Source: an uncultured Oscillospiraceae bacterium
GTDB lineage: Bacteria > Bacillota > Clostridia > Oscillospirales > Ruminococcaceae
Length of the DNA: 64,000 bases
NCBI GenBank assembly: GCA_934539585.1
Contig: CAKTCT010000001.1
Span: 61,362 to 125,361 of the forward strand
Direction of reading: 5' to 3'
Part shown: positions 16,262-25,182 of the stretch, in pieces
How positions within the stretch are numbered: position 1 is the stretch's first letter
Layout: every line of letters starts with the position of its first letter
The notes under the pieces: model-generated
What the model was told of the DNA's origin: nothing
The model's database searches: none
Seen by the model: only the letters and a program-made list of their open reading frames with translations
Translations under genes and position numbers: made by a program

Positions 16262-17435
16262 ATGCCTTCTTGTTCTGATACGCCTGCTGATAGACGGCCA
16301 GCAGGTAGTTGGCCAGATTTTCGGAACCGGCCTGCTTCACCGATTCCCGGACGGAATTCTGAAGAATCTGCTTTTCCTCCGGGGATTTGTCCCGGTAGGC
16401 GATGAGCTCATCGTGCATCCCCTTGGCGTCGTAGTAGATATACCCGTTGACGCCGCTGCGGACCTGGCCCTCGTTGAGCTTGTCAAAGCGGTGGAGCACC
16501 GGCAGTCCCGTAGCCATGGCCTCCAGCATGGAAATGGAGTTGGTGTCCGAAAGGGAAGCGGTGACGTAAAGGTCGCAGCTGGCATAGTAGGGGGGCAGCT
16601 CGTTGTTGGGAATGGCCCCGGTAAAGATCACCATGTCCTGGATACCCAGCCGCCTGGCCTGGTCCATGAGCTCGGGGCGGCAAGGCCCGTCGCCGATGAT
16701 CAGGAGCTTCAGATGCTCCTCCGGCCTGACGGTTTCGGCCCAGTAATCCAGGAGCACGTCAATGCTCTTTTCCCGGCCGATGCGCCCGCAGAAGCAGACC
16801 AGTGTTTCGTCGTCCCGGATGTGGTATTTCTGCCGGAACTCGTGCTTTTTCTCCTCGTCGATGTTGTGGGGGAGGAACTTGTCCAGCTCCACAGGATTGG
16901 GAATGACGTGAACGTCCTTGTCCACCCGGCAGTCGTTCTTGATGTACTCGTCGCACTTTTTGGAAGGCCCGGTAATGGCCGCGGCCTCCTTGGCAAAGTG
17001 TCCGAAATAGTGGTGGGAGATCCGGGTCATCATGGGGATCAGCCGCTTGGGGGCCACATAGTAGATATAATCGTCGTACATGGTGTGCAGGGTGTACACC
17101 AGCGGAACATGGAGCACCTTGGCGATATGGATTCCCGACAGCCCGATGCCGAACTCGTTGTGGACGTGGATCACGTCGGGATGGAACTCCTCCAGGAGCT
17201 TTACCCGCCGGTGGGAGTAAGGAGCCGCCAGACCGTAGTTGTAAAACCGTTTGGAGCGGGCGCCGGGGCAGTGAAGAATCCCGTTTTCGATATAATGATG
17301 CCGCGCGTGAGGGTCTGCCGCAACGATGAGAACTTCGTGTCCCAGCTTTTCCAAGCCCTCCTTCAGGAGCTTCACGTGGGTGACGATTCCGTTGATATAC
17401 GGCAGGTAGGTTTCCGTAAACATTGCAATCCGCAT
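16260..17435 (-). CDS. GT4-family glycosyltransferase, likely diacylglycerol glucosyltransferase
   Basis: A 391-residue GT-B enzyme. It starts MRIAMFTETYLPYINGIVTH, the usual nucleotide-sugar glycosyltransferase opening, continues with DVIHVHNEFGIGLSG, and carries the C-terminal donor-binding region with FCGRIGREKSIDVLL and the E-X7-E type stretch SDTNSISMLEAMATGLPVL. The pattern fits 1,2-diacylglycerol 3-alpha-glucosyltransferases that make glycolipid anchors, but acceptor specificity is an inference. The ATG at 17435 gives the conserved N-terminus. A better-looking AAAGGAGG lies about 28 bases upstream without a start codon near it. Confidence 0.87.
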   Translation of the reverse strand: MRIAMFTETYLPYINGIVTHVKLLKEGLEKLGHEVLIVAADPHARHHYIENGILHCPGARSKRFYNYGLAAPYSHRRVKLLEEFHPDVIHVHNEFGIGLSGIHIAKVLHVPLVYTLHTMYDDYIYYVAPKRLIPMMTRISHHYFGHFAKEAAAITGPSKKCDEYIKNDCRVDKDVHVIPNPVELDKFLPHNIDEEKKHEFRQKYHIRDDETLVCFCGRIGREKSIDVLLDYWAETVRPEEHLKLLIIGDGPCRPELMDQARRLGIQDMVIFTGAIPNNELPPYYASCDLYVTASLSDTNSISMLEAMATGLPVLHRFDKLNEGQVRSGVNGYIYYDAKGMHDELIAYRDKSPEEKQILQNSVRESVKQAGSENLANYLLAVYQQAYQNKKA

Positions 17436-17551
17436 AAGCTGTTGCCGCCTTCCGGGAAGACGGGCTCCTCCTTTAACGTTTTCATACATGGAAACGACAG
17501 ACACAGAAAAATGCCGTCAAAAGCGCTCTGTTTCTCTTCTGCGCCGATTTT

Positions 17552-17580
17552 ATTATACCGGGAAAACCCGGAAAAGTAAA
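17552..17580 (-). promoter_or_regulatory. Promoter of the glycosyltransferase gene with palindromic spacer
   Basis: Minus strand: TTTACT, 17 bases, TATAAT. The spacer contains CCGGGTTTTCCCGG, a perfect inverted repeat that could be an operator. Confidence 0.7.
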
Positions 17581-17670
17581 GCGATTCCAGGGCCGGTTTC
17601 CGTAAATTTATAGAATCTTAAGTCTATTCCGAAAAAATGAAAAATCCCCCTACCAGAATCCGCCGGTTTG

Positions 17671-17679
17671 TGGTATAAT
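17671..17679 (+). promoter_or_regulatory. Extended -10 promoter of the ligA-gat operon
   Basis: TGGTATAAT matches the extended -10 form; no good -35 box is visible. The 290-base gap between the divergent genes holds only these two promoters. Confidence 0.55.
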
Positions 17680-17725
17680 AAATAAGAATGTATGCCCTTT
17701 GCGGCATGAAAAGAGGAATTGCACA

Positions 17726-19696
17726 GTGACCGAAGCAGAAAAGCGGCGCTACCTGGAACTGGTAGCTCAATTGAATTATCACAGCCACTTATATTATACC
17801 CTGGATTCCCCGGAAATCAGCGATTATGAGTACGACATGCTCATGCAGGAGCTGAAAGCCATGGAATCCGCCCACCCCGATGAGATCGCGGCGGATTCGC
17901 CCACCCAGCGGGTCGGCGACGAAAGCCTGTTCAACACCTTCGAAAAGGTGGAGCATACCGTCCAGATGGGCAGCCTTCAGGACGTGTTCAGTGAGGACGA
18001 GCTCTACGACTTCGGGGCCCGGTGCAAGGAGACTGTCCCGGACGCCGCCTTTGTGGTGGAGCCGAAAATCGACGGTCTTTCCGTTTCCCTGGAGTACCGT
18101 AACGGCGTTTTCGTCCGGGGCTCCACCCGGGGAAACGGCTTTGTCGGCGAGGACGTGACCCTAAACCTCCGCACCATTGCCTCCATCCCCAAAAAGCTGA
18201 CGGAGCCGGTGCCCTTTGTGGAGGTCCGGGGAGAGGTCTACATGCCCCGGGCGGTGTTTGAATCCCTGGTGGCCGAGCAACTGGAAAACGAGGAAGAACC
18301 TTTCAAGAATCCCCGGAACGCCGCCGCGGGCGGGCTCCGGCAGAAGGACCCCAAGGTCACGGCGGCCCGGAAGCTGGACATCTTCGTCTTTAACCTTCAG
18401 CAGATCGAGGGCATGGAGATCACCTCCCACAAGCAGTCCCTGGACACCCTCCACCGCTTGGGCTTCCAGGTGATCCCGTCCTACCGGCGGTTCGACAACA
18501 TCGAGGATGCCGTGGCCGAGGTCCGGAACATCGGCGAAATGCGGGGCAAATACCCCTTCGACATCGACGGCGCGGTGATCAAGGTGGACGACTTCGCCCA
18601 CCGGGAGCGCCTGGGCGCAACGGCGAAATTCCCCCGCTGGGCCGTGGCCTTCAAGTATCCCCCCGAGGAAAAGGAAACCACCCTCCGGGAAATCCAGATC
18701 AACGTAGGCCGCACCGGAGCCTGCACCCCTACGGCGGTATTCGACCCCATTATCCTGGCCGGAACCACCGTCAGCCGGGCGGTGCTCCACAACCAGGACT
18801 TCATCACCCAGCGGGACCTCCGCATCGGCGACCGGATTCTGGTCCGGAAGGCCGGGGAGATCATCCCCGAGGTCCTGCGCTCCGTCTCCCACGCAGAGGG
18901 GAGCGAGCCTTACCATATCCCGGAGGAATGTCCCGTCTGCCACAGCAGAACCGTCCGGGATGAAGCGGTGATCCGCTGCGTCAACCCCGCTTGTCCGGCC
19001 ACGCTGCGGCGGAATCTGATCCACTTCGCTTCCCGGGGAGCCATGAACATTGAGGGCCTGGGCCCGGCCATGATTGATCTGTTGCTGCAAAACAAGCTCA
19101 TCGCGTCTCCTGCGGACCTGTTCCGCCTGAAAAAGGAGGACCTGGTAGGCTTGGAGCGGGTCGGCGAGGTCTCCGCCCAGAACCTTCTGGACTCCATCGA
19201 CCGCTCCCGGAGCAACCAGCTGTCCCGGCTGGTCTTCGGCCTGGGGATCCGGAACATCGGCGAGCGGGCGGCCCAGCTTCTCTGCCGCCACTTTACCACC
19301 ATCGAGGGAATCCTGGGCGCTTCCAAGGAGGAAATCGCGGAAATCGACGGCTTCGGCGATGTCATGGCCGAATCGGTAGTCCAATATTTCCAGAAGCCCG
19401 AGACCCGGGAGCTGCTGGAGGAGTTCCGGACCGCCGGGGTGAACCTGCGGGAGGAAATCCAGGAGACCGGCTCCGCCCTGGCGGGGAAGACCTTCGTTCT
19501 CACCGGCGCCCTCCCGACCCTGACCCGCAGCGAAGCCAAGGCCCTCATTGAGAAAAACGGCGGCAAAGTGGCGTCGGCGGTGTCCAGAAAGACCGACTAC
19601 GTCCTCACCGGCGAGGCGGCGGGCAGCAAGCTCACCAAGGCCCGGGAATTGGGGATCGCCATTCTCAGCGAGGACGAGTTCCGCAGTCTGCTTTAA
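17726..19696 (+). CDS. ligA: NAD-dependent DNA ligase
   Basis: Replicative and repair ligase, 656 residues, normal for LigA. In order: adenylation domain with the nucleophile Lys114 in EPKIDG, OB fold, four-Cys zinc finger (CPVC...CVNPACP, about 400-425), helix-hairpin-helix repeats (EIAEIDGFGDVMAESVV) and a C-terminal BRCT domain (about 580-656). The start is GTG at 17726 with AGAGG upstream, which gives the usual short N-terminus; a TTG nine codons earlier is less likely. It begins an operon with gatC, gatA, gatB and a Nudix gene. Confidence 0.97.
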   Translation: MTEAEKRRYLELVAQLNYHSHLYYTLDSPEISDYEYDMLMQELKAMESAHPDEIAADSPTQRVGDESLFNTFEKVEHTVQMGSLQDVFSEDELYDFGARCKETVPDAAFVVEPKIDGLSVSLEYRNGVFVRGSTRGNGFVGEDVTLNLRTIASIPKKLTEPVPFVEVRGEVYMPRAVFESLVAEQLENEEEPFKNPRNAAAGGLRQKDPKVTAARKLDIFVFNLQQIEGMEITSHKQSLDTLHRLGFQVIPSYRRFDNIEDAVAEVRNIGEMRGKYPFDIDGAVIKVDDFAHRERLGATAKFPRWAVAFKYPPEEKETTLREIQINVGRTGACTPTAVFDPIILAGTTVSRAVLHNQDFITQRDLRIGDRILVRKAGEIIPEVLRSVSHAEGSEPYHIPEECPVCHSRTVRDEAVIRCVNPACPATLRRNLIHFASRGAMNIEGLGPAMIDLLLQNKLIASPADLFRLKKEDLVGLERVGEVSAQNLLDSIDRSRSNQLSRLVFGLGIRNIGERAAQLLCRHFTTIEGILGASKEEIAEIDGFGDVMAESVVQYFQKPETRELLEEFRTAGVNLREEIQETGSALAGKTFVLTGALPTLTRSEAKALIEKNGGKVASAVSRKTDYVLTGEAAGSKLTKARELGIAILSEDEFRSLL

Positions 19697-19727
19697 CTTT
19701 TGTATCAATTTTATGGAGGAATCCGTT

Positions 19728-19997
19728 ATGAATCTCGACATTCAACACCTGGCCAAGCTGTCCAGGCTGAAATTCTCCCCGGAGGAGGAGACGAAGTTCG
19801 CCGCTGAAATGGAAAAGATCGTGGAAATGGTAGAAAAGCTCCCCGATCTGGACGCCAGCGGCGCGCTCATCGACCCCAACAACCCCATGACCCTCCGGCA
19901 TGACGTGGTGGAAAACGCCCCCAACCGCAAGGAGCTTCTTCAGAACGCTCCGGAGGTCCAGGCCGGCTGCATCGTCGTACCGAAAGTTGTGGAATAA
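19728..19997 (+). CDS. gatC: Aspartyl/glutamyl-tRNA amidotransferase subunit C
   Basis: Small 89-residue subunit that stabilises GatA in the complex turning Glu-tRNA(Gln) and Asp-tRNA(Asn) into their amide forms. It has the family pattern HLAKLSRLKFSPEEE near the start and TLRHDVVEN near residue 57. The ATG follows TGGAGGAAT; 31 bases separate it from ligA. Confidence 0.95.
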   Translation: MNLDIQHLAKLSRLKFSPEEETKFAAEMEKIVEMVEKLPDLDASGALIDPNNPMTLRHDVVENAPNRKELLQNAPEVQAGCIVVPKVVE

Positions 19998-20012
19998 GAA
20001 AGGGGACCCATC

Positions 20013-21476
20013 ATGGAACTGTATCAGCTGACAGCGGAGAAGCTGTCCGAGCTTCTGGCAAAAAAAGAGTGCTCCAGCGTGGAGCTGACCCAATCGGTTC
20101 TGGACCGCATCCAGAAAAAGGACCCGGAAATCGGTGCATACCTGACCGTCTCCGGGGAGGAAGCCCTGAAAAAGGCCGCCGAAGTCGATGAAAAGCGGGG
20201 GAAAGGGGAGACCCTGTCTCCTTTGGCCGGCATCCCCATGGGCATCAAGGATAACATCTGCACCCGGGGCATCCGCACTACCTGCGCTTCCCGGATCCTG
20301 GAAAACTTCGTGCCCCCTTACGACGCCTTTGTCATGGAGAAGCTCCACGCCGCCGACGCGGTGATTCTGGGCAAGCTCAACATGGACGAATTCGCCATGG
20401 GCTCCTCCACGGAAAACTCCTACTTCCAAAAGACCCATAACCCCTGGAACCTGGACTGCGTGCCCGGCGGCTCCTCCGGCGGCAGCGCCGCTTCGGTGGC
20501 GTCCGGCGAGGCCGTGGTGAGCCTGGGCTCCGATACCGGCGGCTCCATCCGGCAGCCTGCCGCTTACTGCGGCATCGTGGGCCTGAAGCCCACTTACAGT
20601 TCGGTTTCCCGGTACGGCCTGGTGGCTTTCGCCTCCTCCCTGGACCAGATCGGGCCTTTGGGCCGCAGCGTCAAGGACGTGGCCATGTTATATTCGACGA
20701 TCTGCGGCCGGGACCCCCACGACGCAACCTCCGCTTTGCGGGAGTATCCGGACTTTGCAGCCGGGATCAAAAAGGACATCACAGGGTTGCGCGTGGGTAT
20801 CCCCAAGGAATACTTCGGGGAAGGCGTTTCCGAGGATGTGAAGACCGCTGTCTGGAACGTGGCCAGGACCTTGGAAAAGGCCGGCGCGGTCCTAGTGGAC
20901 GTGTCCCTCCCCAGCACGGATTACGCCCTTTCCGCTTACTACATCATCGCCTCCGCCGAGGCTTCCTCCAACCTGGCCCGGTTCGACGGCGTCAAGTACG
21001 GCTACCGCGCCAAGGAGTACGCCAACCTGACGGAAATGTACGAAAACACCCGCAGCGAGGGCTTCGGCGCCGAGGTCAAGCGCCGGATCATGCTGGGCAC
21101 CTACGTGCTGAGCTCCGGCTACTACGATGCCTACTATAAAAAGGCCAAGTTCACCCAGCTGCGGATCCAGGAAGAATTTCGCAGCGCTTTCGATTCCTGC
21201 GACCTGCTCCTGACCCCCACCACCCCGGAGACCGCCTTCAGGCTGGGCGAGCGGGTGGACGATCAGGTGAAGATGTACATGAACGACATCCTGACCGTTA
21301 CCGTCAATATCGCCGGTCTGCCCGGACTCAGCATGCCTTGCGGCTTCGACCGGAAGGGTCTGCCGGTGGGCTGCCAGCTCATCGGACCGAAATTCAGCGA
21401 GCAGACCCTGTTCAACGCGGCCTCTGTCTGGGAAAACACCCTGGGCGGCTTTGACCTGGCGGCGACTCTGGCATAA
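20013..21476 (+). CDS. gatA: Aspartyl/glutamyl-tRNA amidotransferase subunit A
   Basis: Amidase-signature subunit of 487 residues that releases ammonia from glutamine. The catalytic triad is visible as Lys79 (MGIKDN), Ser154 (GGSSGGS) and Ser178 (DTGGSIRQPA). The ATG follows AAAGGGGACC, 15 bases after gatC. It is part of the gatCAB operon, so Gln-tRNA and Asn-tRNA are likely made by the indirect route here. Confidence 0.98.
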   Translation: MELYQLTAEKLSELLAKKECSSVELTQSVLDRIQKKDPEIGAYLTVSGEEALKKAAEVDEKRGKGETLSPLAGIPMGIKDNICTRGIRTTCASRILENFVPPYDAFVMEKLHAADAVILGKLNMDEFAMGSSTENSYFQKTHNPWNLDCVPGGSSGGSAASVASGEAVVSLGSDTGGSIRQPAAYCGIVGLKPTYSSVSRYGLVAFASSLDQIGPLGRSVKDVAMLYSTICGRDPHDATSALREYPDFAAGIKKDITGLRVGIPKEYFGEGVSEDVKTAVWNVARTLEKAGAVLVDVSLPSTDYALSAYYIIASAEASSNLARFDGVKYGYRAKEYANLTEMYENTRSEGFGAEVKRRIMLGTYVLSSGYYDAYYKKAKFTQLRIQEEFRSAFDSCDLLLTPTTPETAFRLGERVDDQVKMYMNDILTVTVNIAGLPGLSMPCGFDRKGLPVGCQLIGPKFSEQTLFNAASVWENTLGGFDLAATLA

Positions 21477-21493
21477 GGAAGGGAAGAGATACC

Positions 21494-22933
21494 ATGGACC
21501 TGAAAAACTACGAACTGGTGGTGGGCCTGGAGGTCCACGCCGAATTGAATACCGCTTCGAAAATCTATTGCAGCTGCCGCAATGCCTTCGGCATGGAGGT
21601 CAACACCCAGTGCTGCCCCATCTGCATGGGGATGCCCGGCACGCTGCCCACCCTCAACGAAAAAGTGGTGGAGTACGCCGCAAAAATGGGCTACGCCCTG
21701 AACTGCACCATCAACCCCGTCAGCAAGCAGGACCGGAAGAACTACTTCTACCCGGACCTGCCCAAAGCCTACCAGATTTCTCAGTTTGACATCCCCCTGT
21801 GCGAGCACGGCTACGTGGACATCTGGGTGGATGGGGAAGAGCGCCGCATCGGCGTCACCCGGATTCACATCGAGGAGGACGCAGGCAAGCTGATCCACGA
21901 CGACAGCTTTACCGGGACTCTGGTGGACTTCAACCGCTGCGGCGTGCCCCTGATCGAGATCGTCTCCGAGCCGGACCTCCGGAGCTCCGCCGAAGCCAAA
22001 GCCTATCTGGATACCATCAAATCCATCCTGGAATACCTGAACATCTCCGACTGCAAGATGCAGGAGGGCTCCATCCGCTGCGACATCAACGTTTCCGTCC
22101 ACAAGCCCGGCGAGCCCTTCGGCACCCGGGTGGAGATGAAGAACGTCAACACCTTCAGCGGCGCTGTCCGGGCCATCGAGTATGAGGCCACCCGGCAGGT
22201 GGAGGTCCTGGAAACCGGCGGCACCATCTCCCAGGAGACCCGCCGCTGGGACGACCTGAAAGGGGAGAACGTCCTTCTCCGCAGCAAGGAGGACGCTCAG
22301 GATTACCGCTATTTCCCCGAGCCCGACCTGCTGACCATCGTTCTGGACGAGGAAAAGCTCCAGGAACTGAAATCTTCCATCCCCGAGCTGCCCAATAAGA
22401 AAAAAGTCCGCTACATCAAGGAGCTGGGCCTGCCCGAGGCCGACGCGGTCCTTCTGGCCGAGACCAAGGAGAAATCCGATTTCTTCGAAGCCATCCTGGC
22501 CGCCGCTCCGGTAAAGGCCAAGAGCGCCGCCAACTGGGTCCTGGGCGACGTTTCCCGGCTGATGAACGAGCAGAACAAGTCCATCGACCAGTTGGGCCTG
22601 GACCCCAAGCAGCTGGCGGAGATCATTGCCCTCATCGAAGGCAACAAGATTTCCAGCTCCGCAGGCAAGCAGGTCTTTGACGAGATGCTGAAAACCGGAA
22701 AGGCTCCGGCGGAGATCGTCAAGGAGAAGGGCCTGGAGCAGGTTTCGGACTCCTCCGCCCTGCAGGCCATTGTGGACGAAGTGGTGGCCAACAACCAGAA
22801 ATCCATCGCCGACTACAAAAACGGCAAGACCAACGCTCTGGGCTTCCTGGTAGGCCAGTGCATGAAGGCTTCCAAGGGCAAGGGCAACCCGGCGCTGATG
22901 AAGGAGATGCTCGCTAAGTATCTGGAGGGCTGA
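21494..22933 (+). CDS. gatB: Aspartyl/glutamyl-tRNA amidotransferase subunit B
   Basis: A 479-residue kinase and amidation subunit that activates the tRNA-bound carboxylate with ATP. It starts YELVVGLEVHAELNT, with a zinc-binding Cys set (CSCR...CCPICMG, near 29-49), and has the central RIHIEEDAGKLIHD motif. The C-terminal YqeY/GatB tail domain, with EIVKEKGLEQVSDSSAL, contacts tRNA. The ATG follows GGAAGGG. Confidence 0.98.
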   Translation: MDLKNYELVVGLEVHAELNTASKIYCSCRNAFGMEVNTQCCPICMGMPGTLPTLNEKVVEYAAKMGYALNCTINPVSKQDRKNYFYPDLPKAYQISQFDIPLCEHGYVDIWVDGEERRIGVTRIHIEEDAGKLIHDDSFTGTLVDFNRCGVPLIEIVSEPDLRSSAEAKAYLDTIKSILEYLNISDCKMQEGSIRCDINVSVHKPGEPFGTRVEMKNVNTFSGAVRAIEYEATRQVEVLETGGTISQETRRWDDLKGENVLLRSKEDAQDYRYFPEPDLLTIVLDEEKLQELKSSIPELPNKKKVRYIKELGLPEADAVLLAETKEKSDFFEAILAAAPVKAKSAANWVLGDVSRLMNEQNKSIDQLGLDPKQLAEIIALIEGNKISSSAGKQVFDEMLKTGKAPAEIVKEKGLEQVSDSSALQAIVDEVVANNQKSIADYKNGKTNALGFLVGQCMKASKGKGNPALMKEMLAKYLEG

Positions 22934-23428
22934 ATGGAAATCGAGATCACCAATATGTGCATGGTTCTGGACCCGGCGACCCAGCGGGTCGTGGTCCAGA
23001 ACCGTGTGAAATACTGGACCGGCCTGGCCTTTCCCGGCGGCCATCTGGAGCGGGGAGAGAGCCTGGTGGAATCCGCCATCCGGGAGGTCCGGGAGGAAAC
23101 GGGGCTGGTGGTGTCCAATCTGCGGCCTTGCGGGATCATCCATTGGACCCGGACCGACGCAGACGAACATTATTTTGTCCACCTGTACCGGACGGAGACC
23201 TTCCACGGCCAGCTCCTTCCGGCTACCGAGGAAGGCTCTGTGGCCTGGATGCCGTTGGAGGAGCTGATTTCCAAGCCCAAGGAGGCGCTGTGCCCCCATT
23301 TCCGGGACTATCTGCGGCTGTTTCTCGACGATTCCTTGTTCGAAGGCCACATTCCCTGGGCGCAAGGGGAGGACACAAGGGAGATCGTCTATTTCGGTTC
23401 TTCCGGAGCAGCACGCAGTTCTCTGTAA
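22934..23428 (+). CDS. Nudix hydrolase, 8-oxo-dGTP diphosphatase-like
   Basis: A 164-residue MutT-type pyrophosphohydrolase. The Nudix box runs from GGHLERGESLVESAIREV to EETGL (about residues 36-58), with all the conserved Gly, Arg and Glu residues. The ATG touches the gatB stop codon (TGAATG), so the gene is coupled to gatB. The substrate could be 8-oxo-dGTP or another nucleotide. The final residues (FGSSGAARSSL) may not be original: a truncated foreign-looking ORF follows in the same frame right after the stop. Confidence 0.9.
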   Translation: MEIEITNMCMVLDPATQRVVVQNRVKYWTGLAFPGGHLERGESLVESAIREVREETGLVVSNLRPCGIIHWTRTDADEHYFVHLYRTETFHGQLLPATEEGSVAWMPLEELISKPKEALCPHFRDYLRLFLDDSLFEGHIPWAQGEDTREIVYFGSSGAARSSL

Positions 23429-24019
23429 AAACGACGAAAGGATGGTCCCCAGCGGGAAAAGCTCCTGCTGCCTACCACTGGGATCAGCCCGGTGGCCCAG
23501 GAGAGCTTTGCCTTCAACCACGAGCTGCCCACGGAAAACGTCACCAGGACCACCCAGTGCTGGGGCTTCCTGGAATCCCAGGAGACCACGGCAGTCTCGC
23601 CGGAGACCTTCGGCGAATTTGTGTTCCCGTATCAGGACCGGCTGGTCCGCCGGTTCGGGCTGCTTTCTTACGGCTGCTGCGAGCGGGTGGACGCCATCTG
23701 GCCGGATTATTTGTCCAAGTGGAAGAATCTCCGCAAGCTGTCGGTTTCGCCCTTTAATAACGAGGCCCAGATCGGCGAGTATCTTCGCGGGAGCAACGTG
23801 GTGTATTACAGCAAGCCTCGGGCAGAGTATGTGACCAATCGCGGTCCGCTGGATGAGGACGCAATCCGGGAGTACTTCAAAGGCGTCGCCGAGCACGCCA
23901 GCGGCTGTCTGTTTGAGGTGGCCCAGCGCGAGGTCGGGACCATTTACGGCGACTATGAGCGCGGACGCCGGTATGTTCAGCTGACAAAGGAAACCATTGA
24001 TCGATATTGGAAACCGTAA
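23429..24019 (+). pseudogene. Truncated C-terminal fragment of a uroporphyrinogen-decarboxylase-like protein
   Basis: An open frame continues without stop from the base after the Nudix stop codon to 24019. From about 23492 (a GTG) it encodes some 175 residues that read like the C-terminal half of a URO-D-like methyltransferase family protein: FAFNHELPTENVTR, FGLLSYGCCERVDAIW and GTIYGDYERGRRYV. The N-terminal half of a roughly 400-residue family is missing and there is no Shine-Dalgarno site, so this is probably a deletion remnant. The family assignment is from memory of sequence pattern and is moderately sure. Confidence 0.55.
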
Positions 24020-24095
24020 TTCATACCGCCATCGATTTTCGCCGGTTTTCCAGCCGGAAACCCGCTGGGGAACCGGTCGATTTTCAAAGACCTGT

Positions 24096-24125
24096 AATTT
24101 CGCAAAATATAAATTTAGCGAAATT
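24096..24125. repeat. 30-bp palindrome upstream of the recombinase (11-8-11 arrangement)
   Basis: AATTTCGCAAA and its near-perfect inverted partner TTAGCGAAATT (10 of 11 positions) flank the 8-base centre ATATAAAT. This is the geometry of core sites bound by tyrosine recombinases. A possible -10 box (TATAAA) falls in the centre, so it could equally be an operator. It ends 3 bases before the recombinase ribosome site. Confidence 0.7.
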
Positions 24126-24145
24126 GGAAGGAGGAAAAAACCCAG

Positions 24146-25141
24146 ATGTCCTACACTCCCAGCGATTATTCCACCTGTCCCGGGTTTCTGCGGGACTACT
24201 TGTATTATATGCTCACCATCAAAGGACGCTCCAAATTGACTGTGGAGGGTTACTTCATCGATCTGCGCACCTTTTTCCGGTTTCTGAAGAAGTACAAAGG
24301 TCTGGTTCCGGAAGAAACGCCGCTGGACGAGATTTCCATCCAGGACGTGCCCCTGAGCCTGGCCGCTGAGGTGACGCTTTCCGATGTCTATGAGTTCCTC
24401 AATTACACCTTCACGGAAAAATCCAACAACGCCCGGACCCGGGCCCGGAAGGTCTCCGCTCTCCGCGGGCTTTATAAGTACCTGACCAACAACGTGGGCC
24501 TGATCCCCACCAATCCCATCGAAAAGCTGGAGCTTCCCACGGCCAAGCAGGCGCTGCCGACCTACCTCAATCTGGAGCAATGCTACGACCTGCTTCGAAC
24601 ATTTGACCAGGCGGACCCCAACCATCCCCGGGATTACTGCATCGTCACCTTGTTCTTGAACTGCGGGATGCGGCTTTCGGAAATGTCCGGGCTCAACGTC
24701 AACAGCTTCCGGGATAACACCTTGCGGGTCCTGGGCAAAGGCAATAAAGAACGAATGTTGTACCTCAACGATGCCTGTATGGCTGCCATGAAGACCTATC
24801 TGGAATACCGCAGCCAACTAACGCCGATCCGAGATACGGACGCCATGTTTTTGAACCGCACCGGCCATCGTCTGGGCCAGCGGCGGATTGAACAGATCAT
24901 CACCGAACATTTGGACCGGGCGGGGCTTTCCCATATGGGATTTTCCACCCACAAGCTCCGGCACACGGCGGCGACCATGATGTACCAGTACGGCGACGTG
25001 GATGTGAAGGTCCTCCAGGAGATTCTGGGCCACGTACATCTGAACACCACCGAAATCTACACCCACGTTTCCGACAAACAAAAAGAGGCTGCGCTATCCA
25101 GCAGCCCCTTGGCGGGTTATAAGGAGAAATCGGAAAAATGA
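24146..25141 (+). CDS. XerC/XerD-type tyrosine recombinase
   Basis: A 331-residue site-specific recombinase. The N-terminal SAM-like core-binding domain (about 10-115) is followed by the catalytic domain with the full set: Arg176 (GMRLSE), Lys201 (GKGNKER), His269 and Arg272 (HKLRHTAATM), His296 (LGHVHLNTTE) and the nucleophile Tyr305 (IYTHV). The ATG follows GGAAGGAGG. No integrase cargo, att repeats or phage genes are nearby, so it may be the chromosomal Xer enzyme or a domesticated copy. A 30-bp palindrome lies just upstream. Confidence 0.93.
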   Translation: MSYTPSDYSTCPGFLRDYLYYMLTIKGRSKLTVEGYFIDLRTFFRFLKKYKGLVPEETPLDEISIQDVPLSLAAEVTLSDVYEFLNYTFTEKSNNARTRARKVSALRGLYKYLTNNVGLIPTNPIEKLELPTAKQALPTYLNLEQCYDLLRTFDQADPNHPRDYCIVTLFLNCGMRLSEMSGLNVNSFRDNTLRVLGKGNKERMLYLNDACMAAMKTYLEYRSQLTPIRDTDAMFLNRTGHRLGQRRIEQIITEHLDRAGLSHMGFSTHKLRHTAATMMYQYGDVDVKVLQEILGHVHLNTTEIYTHVSDKQKEAALSSSPLAGYKEKSEK

Positions 25142-25181
25142 CAAATCGGCTGCGGAGATGGTTTCCGCGGCCGATTTGTTC
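25141..25181. terminator. Hairpin between convergent recombinase and minus-strand gene
   Basis: ACAAATCGGC(T)GCGGA pairs with TCCGCGGCCGATTTGT. The 3' T run is weak. It lies exactly between two convergent stop codons. Confidence 0.55.
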
Positions 25182-25182
25182 G

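Noticed and set aside
21263..24817. A 1184-residue open frame on the minus strand across gatB, the Nudix gene and the recombinase
   Set aside because: It is antisense to well-conserved genes and has low-complexity composition (His, Gly, Val, Gln, Leu rich), the usual shadow of GC-rich coding DNA. No ribosome site or family motif.
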